Origin: Agelas oroides
Lineage: Eukaryota > Porifera > Demospongiae > Agelasida > Agelasidae
Direction of reading: 5' to 3'
Length of the DNA stretch: 64,000 nt
Assembly: GCA_949130485.1 (NCBI GenBank)
Contig: OX422184.1
Coordinates: 18,647,824 to 18,711,823 of the forward strand
Below are positions 1 to 11,100 of this stretch, piece by piece. The position numbers were made by a program, and so were the translations under genes. The notes beneath the pieces were generated by a model. The model made no database searches. It was not told the origin of the DNA and saw nothing but the letters and a program-made list of their open reading frames with translations. Numbering within the stretch: the first letter of the stretch is position 1; every line of letters begins with the position of its first letter.

Positions 1-150
1 TTGCAAGTTAGTAATAATTGTTGGAGTAAGTGCATTAGAGGTTATATAATAGAATAGTAAGCCATCACCATGGTAACAAGTACTGAGAGGTCTAGGAGTT
101 CATTACTTAGTTGATGAGTGCAAGGATGATGGATATCTTTTTCGTACACA

Positions 151-306
151 AGGCCGTAGACAAGTGGATGCTTGGGGGTGCTGAAACACCCCCCAAATGT
201 TTGGCATTTGTATTTGAAGGATATAGCACATAGCCACAGTACACAACTGCTTATGATGTGTAGTGAAAGTTAGCACCCCCAAACTAAAAAACTTGTCTAC
301 GGGCCT
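151..306. mobile_element. Foldback MITE in intron 7 of LLTP-A
   Basis: The left end (aggccgtagacaagt) and the right end (acttgtctacgggcct) are inverted copies of each other, and a CCCCCA-rich inner repeat is also inverted. The flanks gtacaca and gtacata could be a decayed target duplication. No coding capacity is seen. It lies just downstream of exon 7 of the minus-strand LLTP-A gene. Confidence 0.6.
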
Positions 307-418
307 GGTACATAACTACTACTTGCGGCTTCACCACTTCATAGTGAAGAAAAATCTAAAGCACGTACTTGCAATAGTTACAAGTCAGTCATGTGAACAG
401 TTGCATGGGAAACCTTAC

Positions 419-3306
419 TGTAGTCACAAAGTCTATGACTGCATCCACTGCAGGCATAAATCCAGGCAGTGCACCAAACTCAGATTCTAATATGAGGAGC
501 CTCTCAAGCTGGTTACCTGTATTGAAATGAGTCAAATGGATACAGATGAAACATTTTGTATAGCTATGTAGCAGAACTCTAAAAACATACTAAGTTTGCT
601 GTTGTCAGGGTTACGATGCAGTTTCACCAAAACGTGTGGAATAGATGGCATGGCTTTCCAAAGGTCTTCCATCTCACTCTTAGCAAGAGAACCTGCAGGT
701 GTAGAAATATAATGATCATGAGTCATACACCAATGTACCTTTATATACACATGCATGTCTGAAAATAAAGTGAGAAGAGTTACCTTTATCAATGACAACT
801 TCAAGCGATCCTCTTATCATTGGCTTCCTGGCACTCCTTCTCCCTCGTTTAGCAGTTGAAGGCACTGTGTAGCAGCGCAACAAGTCAAGAACATATGAAC
901 CATTGGCAGAGAATAGTTCCTCATTCAGTGGGCCCTCTTCCAGTGTTGTGTGCCTGCTTGGAAACCTCTGCTTAATCTTTGCCATTTTGACAGTTGTTGA
1001 GCCAGAAGAATGGTAAAGATGTCTGGAGCGGTACTCAATGTCCTCCTCCTTCTCTAGCTGCATGTCCTTTACACGAGCTCCTGATGAATACTTTTTGACA
1101 TCATCACTAGAGACAGTGCGATGCATCTTGACTGAGCTATCATTTCCAGTAGTCTCATACCTGCAAGCAGAAATTGCATGGGCAGAACAATGAAAATAAT
1201 ACCGTAATGATTTTGCACACAATGATATATTTACCGGTAGTGTGCTACATGCAGTGATTGTGGATCTTCTTCTTCCTCCTCTTCCTGGTTCTGGAAGTTT
1301 GCCTGGAAGGCAGCAGCAATGGTCTTCTTGAGATTCACTCCCTCAGGATGGCTGTCCTCTTCATAGAAAATCTCCACCACATGACCATTTTCTGCTTGCA
1401 CAAAGCAAAACTGACCAGAAAAGAGTTTGGTCATCAGAGCCTTCCGCTGTTGACTACTACGTATATGACAGAAGAAGGAGGAAAATGTGTAGAGGCACTC
1501 TCAAAATATAGAAACAACACTAGAATAGTCTTATGCTTACTCCATGTTCTCATCACTGAAAGGAGAGCCTAGCAGAACCACATCTTTCACAGTCAGACAG
1601 TATTCTGTGGCTTGTGTTTGGTTGAATGTCCCAACTGGAAAGCAAAAAAAAATTTGCCACTGGTAATGCAGAGTACATTGCAAAATAGCTACTTGTACAA
1701 TAAAAAGAGAAAGACCCTCTACTCGGAAAAGACTTATATTATAGCAGGGCCGGCGGAGCCGGTCCGGTTGCTCAGGCCATGGCCGGACCAATTTTTGAGA
1801 CTTTCCAAGATTTTTCGAGCGACCACATGCTCGTGCAGGCTGGAAATATGCGTGCTTGTCGCCTGCAAGCTAAGTGCCGGCGATGCCAGACTAATGTAGT
1901 ATAGTTCGGCCCTAGCTGCAGCGTTCGTCGCTTGCCGCGGCTGCGCGAATAGCATAGTTCAGCCCTGGCTGCAGCGTTCGTCGCTTGGGCGGCTACGCGA
2001 ATTTCGTGCTGCCGGCGTCTGGGAACGAGGTCAACACTACATATAGCCACGTGGTTGCGTAGCAGACTAATCATGGCATTGTTAGCTCCTAAATCTGCCA
2101 GAGCTTCCAGATGAGCCTAATCACCCCCCCATCAACCTTTGTATTTCCGAAGCGTGAGTTTGGTAAAGCGCAAACTGTGAAGCGTTCCTGTCAGCGCCCT
2201 AATTTCGTGTTAGTGCAGAAATAGACGCGATGTTCGAACCAGTAGGCTAGGTGCCAAATTGAATCAGAACCCAGCCTGCCAAGAGCTACATACAGATAAG
2301 ACTGAAGAAGGTTCCATAAATGGCCTCAGAAGCGCTCTCAGAGCATCAAATTCAAAATAATTTTCTTGGGGGGCATGCCCCCGAAGGACCCCCTAGTTGC
2401 TGCGTGCTTTACGCACGCAGTCACGTACTCACGTACTCGGCCGGACCAATTCAATTTTGCTTCCGCCGGGCCTGTATAGTTAGGCAACTTTGTAAGACAG
2501 TGATCGAGCACAAAAGCATATTATGCGGTCAGTGTACTAGGTACGACACTAAAATAAAATTGTTGTAAACAGGTTAGTGTGTTGGACGGTACTCCCCTCC
2601 CTTGCTGAACGACAGTTAACCGAGCCACGTTGTATACTGTATAGCCATAATGCTGATTACTGGTATAACCATATTACTGGTGACGTTGTTGGGCTAGCTA
2701 ATACACCCACAGTTGTAGCGAAGGACGGTCGACGGCAGTTTTACCTATCATTGTCCGATCACGTTGTGACTATTTTAGGTGTGGTCATAGAAATTTGAGC
2801 GCGCACTGTGCTGCGCATACTCTTTCTATAAGCTAACATGTATCCACACCGCAGCGCGCTTATGTATTCCCTTTTCGTCGCGTCTGTGAGTGTCAAATTA
2901 ATGTGACGTATAACTATTTTATACCACACTGCACTGGAATGAAGGAACACTGCGACAAATGTTATCGGTATATACAATCTAGGATTAATGCGTTGTTTAC
3001 CGGAGTAGCAATCAACTCTGATCGCGGCAGACAGTGTGTAGTTCTGAAGTAAGTCTCCCCGAAAGAACTGCTGGGTAGCAGTGAACCTGTACGTGCAGAC
3101 ATTGGTGTCCTGAAAAAAATAACACAAAAATATAATATTATATAAGACCGAAAGTTTGCAGACGAACGCGGTACCTTGCATTGCGCGCTCTCCACATATC
3201 CACTATCCACCCATGTTGACTCGGACTGTGCAGTTGGAGATGCACAGCTAAATGCCACGAACACCACGACGAGCAGCGCAACTGCGATTTGTTTCTCAGA
3301 ACCCAT
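419..3306 (-). CDS. Large lipid transfer protein-like (Vitellogenin_N), copy A, 5' part
   Basis: Seven coding exons are visible, in transcript order 3306-3175, 3109-3001, 1634-1541, 1456-1235, 1160-784, 692-591 and 516-419. All have GT-AG ends and the same phases and lengths as the complete copies, except that exon 1 is longer (132 nt against 96). They encode 378 codons with no stop. Exon 1 gives a hydrophobic signal peptide. Exons 2-7 form the N-terminal beta-barrel part of a Vitellogenin_N domain, with a run of six Glu in exon 4 and the furin-like site RGRR in exon 5. The start was chosen at 3306 because it aligns with the ATG of the other copies; in-frame ATGs lie a few codons upstream. 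Exons 8-11 are not in the window and would lie beyond the left edge, so it cannot be said whether the gene is complete. The protein is diverged from B-D. The family binds and carries lipid in secreted particles, which is inferred here from homology alone. Confidence 0.8.
1740..2479. mobile_element. GC-rich non-autonomous element in intron 2 of LLTP-A
   Basis: The ends are imperfect inverted repeats: tatagcagggccggcgg on the left and ccgccgggcctgtata on the right. The block is visibly more GC-rich than its surroundings. It carries an internal duplication of a motif around gcagcgttcgtcgcttg (near 1917 and 1970). The complete copies have no counterpart in their intron 2. No transposase is encoded. 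Confidence 0.5.
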
Positions 3307-3363
3307 ACTGGCGCAAATCATTGTGCACCGATTTGCTGTCGGTCGTACAAGACGCACTGAGGC

Positions 3364-3410
3364 CCTTTTTATAGCTCACAGCGAACCCGCGCAGTAAGCC
3401 ACTCTTATCT
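3364..3410 (-). promoter_or_regulatory. Core promoter of LLTP-A: TATA box and GATA motif
   Basis: On the minus strand TATAAAAAGG (3373-3364) lies 58 bp upstream of the ATG. An AGATAAG motif (3410-3404) lies about 31 bp further upstream. Both elements recur at matching places in LLTP-B to LLTP-E although the sequence between them has diverged, which supports a conserved function. Confidence 0.6.
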
Positions 3411-3479
3411 GGGTAAACAACCGCAGTCTCAATGACGGCACCGTGACTGCACGTGTTATCAAGTGTGAATTTACGCAAA

Positions 3480-4379
3480 ATGAAAATGATAGTAGGCGGT
3501 CTAACCGCATCCTTTTAAAATGGCAGCTACCTGCTCTTCTGAACTCTTTCAAACCAGACAGTGTGTCTCTTGAAACACTAACAAATGTACATAATGACGT
3601 TTTACTTCGCCCTCAATAGCCGTATGACTGTAACTATCGATAAAACTATAGGCTAGTTCTCGATAGGCTGAGGCGCCATAGAGCCGCTATTTATCGACTC
3701 AGTGGCACGAGTAATAACTGATTATCCAAACCACCGACTCAGAGGCACGGCTGCCGTACTGCAACCACCTACTCGATGGCACCGCAGCTACTGCGTAGCT
3801 GCAGCAAAAGTCTCTGTGGACAGATATAATTATGACGACTGTTGTTTTTGACTCGTTTCAATTGCTACTACTGTCCCGTTCTCATGCAGATCGACAATAA
3901 GGATTCGGTCTCAGTTCCAGAAGTTTTCTGATGTTGCCACCCTTTACCTTGTCACCAAACCATGATGGCTCAACACAGCCACACTGAACGTACAAATGTG
4001 TGCATCCATCCCAGTAGTTCATATGTAATTGTACTGAACAGTTATAAACTGATTACAAACACTCAAACAATCACCCTCGCTTTAGATATGGAAATAAGAG
4101 TGTGGCTATACTTGTCACCTGTACGTAGAAGCATTTGTAGAATAAAACTGTCCAGATTTTTGATCAGTGTAAACCTCGGTGTGCCTAATTATTCTAGATC
4201 ATTTCTTGTCCTGCCATTTATGACTCAGAGTAGCTCCTTGATCAATCTCCAAAGCACTATAGCATATATAGCTATAGCCACAGAACATTAAAACAAATCT
4301 AGCTAGCTAGCTAGCTATCTGAAAGCTCCAAACATAGCTACTCTCATGCATGGAGCTTGTTCAACCCCTATTGGCCACC
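3480..4379. other. Intergenic DNA, nothing recognised
   Basis: This is sequence upstream of LLTP-A. I see only short direct repeats around cgactcag(t/a)ggcacg (near 3696 and 3737) and a tagc run near 4300. No exon-like signal with sensible splice sites was found on either strand. Confidence 0.5.
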
Positions 4380-4695
4380 CAGTGGCGGATCTAGAAGTTT
4401 AGAAAGGGGGGTTCAGCGCGAAAATTGTTGGGTTTCCACGCCCACTTCCGGTCACGTGAACGCATTCGTTAAAATAGCTGGAAGTCCGAACTGAATACCT
4501 CGAAGCAACTCTAGGCGTCTGGAGATCAGTAAGGAACTGATACCTGAGTGTGTGACTGTGCCTGGTTGTTGTTGCTGCATGCCACTGCTGCATAATCATT
4601 TGATGGACTCGTGCAGTTACGTACGCAAAATACATTACTAGCCGCCGAAGGGGGGTGCATTTGCACCCCCCCTACCCCCCCTAAATCCGCCACTG
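4380..4695. mobile_element. hAT-like MITE (CAGTGGCGGAT termini)
   Basis: The left end is cagtggcggatctag and the right end aaatccgccactg, an inverted pair typical of hAT-derived MITEs. An inner ggggggt/accccccc pair is also inverted. The target duplication is not clean: the flanks share only ccacc. There is no coding capacity. Confidence 0.65.
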
Positions 4696-4773
4696 CCACC
4701 TATTGGAAAATTAGTTGCCAAAGAGATCCTTTTCATGCAGCGAAGATGCTTGGCTATAGCTGTACACGTAGCA

Positions 4774-5003
4774 ACATGCTAGCAGCAGTGTGGTGGTCTA
4801 GAAAATACCATACCACTGATCCACAGCTGCAATCCTGTTATCAGTTTTGATGAGAAAAAACATACCACATCAGGTGATCATGCATGCTAGCAGCAGTGTG
4901 GTACGTGGTCTGGAAAATACCATACCACCGTCCGATCCACAGCTGCAATTCTGCTATTAGTTTGGATGAGAAAAAAACATACCACATCAGGTGATCATGC
5001 TAT
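4774..5003. repeat. Two-copy tandem duplication, unit about 110-120 bp
   Basis: The segment containing catgctagcagcagtgtgg, the accataccac motif, cacagctgcaat and cataccacatcaggtgatca occurs twice in direct orientation, with small insertions in the second copy. It is non-coding. Confidence 0.75.
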
Positions 5004-5167
5004 ACAGCAGCATGTGAGATTATTAATCACATACTAATGGGTCAAAGGTCAAGAGTTGTCCATGTACTAACTGCCTTGCATCTTCTGGGGGTGGGGGTAG
5101 GGTGGGGGGGAGGGAGGGGGAGTGAACCCAAAATGATGTTTCGAATATACAAGCAGCAAAATGATAT

Positions 5168-5492
5168 AGCCTCGTTCCCAGGCCTTCTAACCGTCCAGTT
5201 TTTAATCGCTTGCAGTATGCAAAAACGGATAAGGAAGGCCTGGTCCATTTTATCACGTGTTTTGTCCTGTGTACCTAGGTATATACACAGAGGAGGCGTG
5301 GACGTTCGAAACTCCAGCGCTTGGGGCAGAAACTACAGGATAAGACCTCAAGCTCGTTTCATCGATCGGGGACCCAGTCACCCCTCCCCCCTCCGTCTAC
5401 CTAGGTAGACAAAACGTCAAATGGACCAGGCTTTCCCCTGCATAGTGCAAGCAATCAAAAACTGGACGGTTGGAAGGCCTGGGAATGAGGCT
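5168..5492. mobile_element. Foldback MITE, AGCCTC(G/A)TTCCC termini
   Basis: The left arm starts agcctcgttcccaggccttc and the right arm ends gaaggcctgggaatgaggct. The arms remain alignable for about 100 bp, including the ccgtccagttttt and cctggtccattt blocks and the cctaggt motif near the centre. The same terminal motif marks shorter foldbacks at 7441 and 8911. Confidence 0.75.
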
Positions 5493-5689
5493 AGCAAAAT
5501 GCATCACAGAGTGTTGTCTAGGTACAAGACGACATACATAAAAACCAAACACTTGTGCATAGTCTGAATGGTGAAGCCGTTGAGTGCAGGTTGTGTAAAC
5601 ACTGTGGTTGTATCCTAAATACCGATTACATAACATACGTCAGGAACAGAAAATTAACAATTGCATAGTAAGGTTGTGGCATAGCTGTT

Positions 5690-6060
5690 CACAATGGTAA
5701 TGTGCCAGGTTTATACAGCTGATAATCTTACTCTACCCTCGCAATCGGCTAACTTGTACAGATCCTTATAATTGACTGTACTTATATGTAAAATTGAGTA
5801 AAGTAAGCGCACCACATGATGATTGTGAGCCAGTGATAAACCAACTGACAGGAGGTTTACGGACAAAAGTGAGATGGTCCCTGGGACATCCACTACAGCC
5901 CATGGAGGCCATCTACAGGACTACTGCTCTTGAAAGATCAGAGGCAACATAATAGCTCGTGCACTCCTCAAATGTGCGTATGAATGTGCAAGGAGTAAAA
6001 GAGGTAGTGCTCATGCCTCACACATACTGTTTCTATAGCAACATGTTTTATCATAAAAAT
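5690..6060. repeat. Dispersed repeat, second copy near 52795-53145
   Basis: Shared blocks include caggtttatacagctga, gtgacaaaccaactg-like text and catgcctcacacatactgtt, in the same order and orientation at both sites. The copies are well diverged. No reading frame is conserved between them. Confidence 0.6.
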
Positions 6061-6275
6061 ACCTGTAGCATTATCAAAGTAGCGTAATTTACTCACACTG
6101 TAACCAGCAAAATTTTTACTATATAAAGGAACTTAGATGTTATGAGGCGAAAATAGAGGAAAGTGAAAAGGTCAGCAGTCACACACATACTGAGTGGCTG
6201 CCAGGTGTGTGACTGAGGCATTCAGTACCACCTGTGCAGTACATATAGAGGATTGTGAGGGTTGGTGGTTGTCTG

Positions 6276-6307
6276 GTTGCCGTAGCTCAGTGGCAGAGCG
6301 CTGTCAG
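6276..6307 (+). other. tRNA-like 5' remnant (SINE head?)
   Basis: The text tagctcagtggcagagcgct matches the D-arm and internal A box of a tRNA (TRGCNNAGYGG consensus at 6283-6293). No B box or T-arm follows in the next 80 bp, so it is not a functional tRNA gene. It is most likely the leftover head of a tRNA-derived SINE. It sits inside an inverted repeat whose arms are acttagatgttatga (near 6130) and cataacatctaaattc (near 6317). Confidence 0.4.
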
Positions 6308-6627
6308 CCTTTTCACATAACATCTAAATTCTTTTATTTCCAGCATGAGGCAAGATGCTCTGAGCAAAGGTTTTACTGTTTTGGTTGCATGTAGTACCCA
6401 TCATATGTAAGTAATTACCTCTGGTGTGCAAATGTTTTAAATAGTGAGTTATTCTATGTAATGCTTATTAAATTGTATTGTGCATCTTATTAATATATAC
6501 TATATTGCTTATTATCTTTATAAGGTAAGGGTAAAATTGCTAAAAGAAATTGTGGGTAACCGATAAGATATAACAATAGCAAACTACTACAATGATATTG
6601 CAACACATCAAGAGCAACCTGCATCTC

Positions 6628-7369
6628 TTAAGATGAGGGGCGGGTAAGATCACACATATCACCACAGGTGTTATAAATTGAAGTCATCTGTTGACTTGGC
6701 AGGCTCCACGTCCTGGAAAACTTGTCCCGATGCTTTTTTGAGCCCCACTTAGCCACAGCTAAAGTAAGTGTATCCGTACATATATACAAAAAGGCTCACT
6801 ACATGTGTAACATTCTTTCTTACTATTAAATCCTATCACTGTACCTTTGGAAATCATTATTAGACTGACATACAGTAAATACACTTGCTGATACTGTACT
6901 TCATGTACCAGGCTTCCACGTTAATGCCTTTGTTTGGCCATCCCTCAGAGACACCAATGCAGACCTTAGCTCTTAGTGGTCCACTTACACAGCTGGGACA
7001 GAGCCTTTCCTCTGCACTACCCTCAATATTATAGCATTGAACGTCACTCCATTTCCACCAATTTTTGGAAATTGGTAAAGAAGATTTGGACAACTACATG
7101 ATCCTCCTGAGGTAGAAATGATTATATACACACTTAGAGCCAATCCTGCCCACCCATATATTACATGCTGAAACCCTCACAGCAATATCAGCCTGAGCAC
7201 CACCTTCGACTGTAAAATTGAAACGTGGCTCAACTCCTGCACGGGCACAAAGTATTGTGGAATCGTCACAGATGTTAGCTTCAAAATCAACATCAGCTTG
7301 CACAGTATCTGGCTTTCTGTCACTATCCGTTTGACGTTTAGATACATGGGGTATTGACGACAATTGCAT
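6628..7369 (-). pseudogene. LLTP-F: decayed 3' end of a lipid transfer protein copy
   Basis: Three pieces align with the last exons of the complete copies. The end of exon 9 (about 7369 to 7181, donor GTGAGG at the conserved position) carries the FTVEGG motif. Exon 10 (7093-6885) carries RLCPSCVSG, VCIGVSEGWPN and AWY. Exon 11 (6758-6628) carries FSRTW-LP and a terminal stop. Exon 10 is 209 nt against 222, and exon 11 has lost 2 nt just after its first Cys-Gly, shifting the frame. No upstream exons are seen to the right, so this is an orphan 3' fragment and probably a relic. Confidence 0.7.
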
Positions 7370-7440
7370 GAGGTCTATTTAGCTACAAACATCCCCCTCC
7401 ATTTTTCTTACATTCTCTTTAGCCGAGATCTCTGAGAAAA

Positions 7441-7513
7441 TTAGCCTCATTCCCGGCTCTCTCCTGTGCCCCTTTTTCATCATGGTGGAGGGGAGACCCT
7501 GGGAACGAGGCTA
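7441..7513. mobile_element. Short foldback, AGCCTC(A/G)TTCCC family
   Basis: The ends agcctcattccc and gggaacgaggct are inverted copies around a 50-bp core. It has the same termini as the longer element at 5168-5492. Confidence 0.55.
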
Positions 7514-7737
7514 CTGAGAAGTCACCCACTAGCTGACATTGCTTGTTTAGCTGAAGATCTAGTAGCTACAGACATCTCCTTCATGCTATTGTCCAATTAG
7601 GGCAATTTGAATTGTAGTGCTACTTCATGGTTGCAACTTGCAACCATTGCCAACCAAGTGAGCTAGGATAGCTAGTGTTCGGTTGGGGGTATATAGCTAC
7701 TTCAGCTTTGCACTCATCAGCTATGCACTCATCAGTG

Positions 7738-8057
7738 CAGTGGCGTAGCTACATCCGGGCCCATATATACGGGCCCAGGCCCTGGTGAATTTCTGGGTGC
7801 CCCGGTAAATCATGCGAGGTCAACTTACCTGAACCGCAACAGCATTGTTGTATATAGAATTATGTCATGTAGAATAAAGCTGCCAATGCAGCTTATCTAC
7901 GATTTTTAGCTTCTTTGGCCGTCAACTTTAGCAACAAATACGAGCTCCAGGTGCGAGCTACGCTGTCTCAAAGCCGGGGTCAAAGTTCACCTTGTGATAG
8001 CACGTGGCCACGCCCACCAAGTATCCCAGTAATCGCTGAACTCGGGCTACGCCACTG
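7738..8057. mobile_element. hAT-type MITE with perfect 8-bp target duplication
   Basis: The termini are cagtggcgtagct and gggctacgccactg. The flanks are CATCAGTG on both sides (7730-7737 and 8058-8065), an exact 8-bp target duplication as hAT transposases make. The element is 320 bp long with no coding capacity. The intact duplication suggests a comparatively young insertion. Confidence 0.85.
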
Positions 8058-8471
8058 CATCAGTGAGCAATCTTTGCTGTCCAGCACTATAGGTACTAAC
8101 TTTATCAAAGCTGTTGAAGATGAATAGCTACTGACTTCTCGACAGAGAAGCATCTTTTTCGTTTATGAAGTCATGCAAGTTTAGCTGCACAGCTTTTTCT
8201 AATGCAAGCCTGAGTTTTGTAACTGACTGCACTTTGAAAGTTGTCATCAGCCTTTAGTCTCGTCTCCAGTGTCTGTCTTGCCTCTCCTATGTAGCTAGCT
8301 AGACCTGGCGCAGCAGTAGCAGACACAATTAGGTGTCTCCACAACAGGCACAAACAATACAATGACACGTATCTTCGTGCATGTCTATATACAGGCCCGT
8401 ACGTTGATATTGGAATGGGGGGGTTCTTGTTCCCAGTAGATGGACCATAATGGAGCGGGAAATTTATATAC

Positions 8472-8508
8472 TCGTGTTGTGTATGCTGATTCAGCATACA
8501 CAACACGA
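8472..8508. repeat. Perfect palindrome, 18-bp arms, 1-nt spacer
   Basis: The arm tcgtgttgtgtatgctga is followed by one t and then by its exact reverse complement. It can form a stable hairpin or cruciform. No gene lies next to it. Confidence 0.85.
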
Positions 8509-8910
8509 AACTCAGTACAGAATGGATTCCAGTTCAAGTCTACGAGGACAAAACTGAGCACAGCAACCCACTATATACCTTGTCCAGGTCTACAAATGTA
8601 TCAGAGTGAATTTGGAGGATTGCAAGGCAGGGCCATAGCAAGCTCTTTCAAGGTGGTGTGGCCTAAGTGTACATCCGAATGTGCATCTAGGGGGGTCTGG
8701 GGGTATGCTCCCCCAGGAAAATTGTTGTTCATTTTAGACGCTAAGAGATCGCTTCTGATGCAATTTTTAGGCCCCAAATCTCATATGTTCTGCAATTCTT
8801 ACCCGTACTTTCTGTGAGGTAGCAGATTGCGCGTAACTTAGACTTAGTGCACGTAGTAGCATAGATAGTACTATCTATGGTAGTAGCTACTTTGAGTGAA
8901 CGAGTAGTCT

Positions 8911-8997
8911 TGTTCCCAGGCTCCCGCCCAGCTTTCCGTCGCTGGCACTACGTCCTGCAAACGATGGAAAGCTGGACGTGGCCTGGGGAACGAGGGT
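8911..8997. mobile_element. Small foldback element
   Basis: The left arm tgttcccaggct...cagctttcc and the right arm ggaaagctgg...cctggggaacga are inverted. It is related by its end sequence to the element at 5168-5492. Confidence 0.55.
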
Positions 8998-9857
8998 AGT
9001 GATTGCAGATTCCGCGTATGAACTCAGCTATGCGCACTTGCCGCAGGCAGCACGGGCTTCGTCCTAGTAAGGAATGGCCATACATCGAGTATTAACAATG
9101 GCTGAAAATTCTAACACAACGTTACTTACCTTTTTGTCAATGAAATTTGCACGATGATTGGCAGCCGTTTTCGGAGACGGCTCGGCTTAGTAGTTCTTAT
9201 ACGTAGGATTTCATGTGCATGTTTAGTCTGCGAAAAAGTAATCGGGCCAACTTGAACCCGACCACAGCCCGACCGCTTGCTACGGCCATGCAAGGTGGCC
9301 AAGTGCCATGCAGACGCATGCACCCCCGCGGACTTCTACCAGCGTACGGGCCTGATATATAGAAGTGTTTGTTCACACTTTTTCACTTTTGCCCTGATGA
9401 TGACTTGAGCACTCAGTTCGCAAAAGTTTTTTCAACTTCAAGTTTAGTAACAGGGAACCTTATAAGGAACCTTATCAGTTTCTTTTAGCAGCACACTGTG
9501 GTTATCTCCTGGCCGGGTTTGTTACCACACAAGTGGGGAACGTTCCCTAGTGCCGCCTTTGGAGGTGTTCAAGGGCAACCTCAGTTCTGGCCATAGCCGT
9601 TCATGACATACGCCGCCGGGACCGCCATGCATGTTTCGCGCCCATGCCACCCACGCGGTCCCACCTAGCAGGGACCGAGCGCAATTGTGAGACAAGGGCC
9701 CCCTGACGATCTCAGGAGTAGCAACGCACCTATTCGTAATGGGCCCTATGGCAGGACTGCCGTACCAACAGCAGTATGTAAGTCCACCACAGCGTGGAAG
9801 ACCTGTTGGTCACAAGGTCACTAGGGGTTTATATATCAGGTCCATGACCGCTCCCAT

Positions 9858-11100
9858 GTGACGCCCTTATATTCCCCACAGGGTGTGAATGTCAGTGCCC
9901 AGAGCACGACTGCACTTAACAGGGGTGACATGATAGCTAGTGCATCAAGCACAGCAGTGTCTCAGGTAAGTGCAACAAGATTGTATGCACAGAGAAGTTG
10001 GCAGGTTTTCATACCGCCCTTCCAATTCATATTTTCCTACAGGAAACAAGCCCTTCCCAAAGCTCAGAAACAGGTAGCCGACCATCTACTTCAAGGGAAC
10101 AGTCCCTCAGGTGGACATCCTAAAAGCAGGAGGCCAGGGAGAAGTGCAGGATTTTCTCCCGCTCACCATTGACTCAAGAAGGGCATACCAAGATGATGAG
10201 TCGGACGAAGACCTCCCACCAGCCAAAAGATCGTGCTTTAGGGAGGAAGAGGAGGACAAAGAGGAGGACGAAGAGGAGGACGAAGAGGGGGATCAAACAT
10301 TCGAAGTGTTTGACCCTGCTAACTATTTTCAGAGTGAGAAAAATACGACCGACAAGGAGGAAACTGACTAGAGAACACCCACAACCCTCCATTCCAGCAG
10401 TAACACCACCATTGGCAGATGATGTCCTGGTTGATTTTCTTGGCAATAAATTTCCCAAGAAAACAGATGACACGCTCAGGTCAATACATGCAGACAGCAG
10501 TCTTAGCAGGAACAATTCCCCTCATCAACCTGTGGGCAGATATGTTACGCAGTGGGTCACTGGACCAGGAAGAACCCACCTTGAATGCAGGGGATGTTCT
10601 CCTAGCCATACAGAAGGCACTGGTTCTTTCAAGAAATGCAGCAAGCTACATCTTCAGAATCAGACGAGATCAAATCCTGATGCATTTTGACCCAAATCTC
10701 TCCAGTATTCTCAGGAAGCTGCTGCAGACCAAGTATAAGAACCAGTCTGAGGGAGACCAGCTCTTTGGTGATTCAATCATGAGTAAACTAGCCAACAGAG
10801 TAGATGCTCTTAACTCCCTCAACAAGTTAGCTCAGAAAGCAAAACCAGCATCTGCACTGAGAAATAAAGAGCAAGGACTACCACAACGACCAAGGGCTCA
10901 ACTGTTTTTTCGGAATGACTCTCCTGACAGGCGTGGTGTCGGGCAGGGCAACAGCAGCACACACATGGAACATGGAAACCACAGAAACTCATTCAAGAGA
11001 CAAAAAGGAAGCTGGCTCAAAGCCAGAAATTCGGACACAGTCAAAAAGGCAAGAACAGATACTTCAGACCACCCCAACAAGACCACTAAGTCAGTTGATG
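9858..11100 (+). pseudogene. DIRS gag-like region, frameshifted
   Basis: The open frames 9858-10172, 10111-10371 and 10419-11100 overlap or abut in different frames and together read as one Gag-like protein. There is an acidic, Glu/Asp-rich stretch near 10235-10300, then a helical region with LFGDSIMSKL and SNAASYIFRIRR-like text near 10630-10790, as in DIRS Gag proteins. A stop at 10369-10371 and frame changes show that it is broken. Confidence 0.6.

Noticed and set aside
6276-6350. Possible tRNA gene
   Set aside because: Only the D-arm/A-box text is present, with no anticodon arm, T-arm or B box.
8171-8506. 111-codon open frame on the minus strand near the palindrome
   Set aside because: No similarity that I recognise, and no splice or promoter context. 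Part of it is made by the palindrome.
10174-10515. 113-codon minus-strand frame within the DIRS element
   Set aside because: It is antisense to the acidic Gag stretch; its Leu/Val-rich run is the mirror of the Glu/Asp codons.
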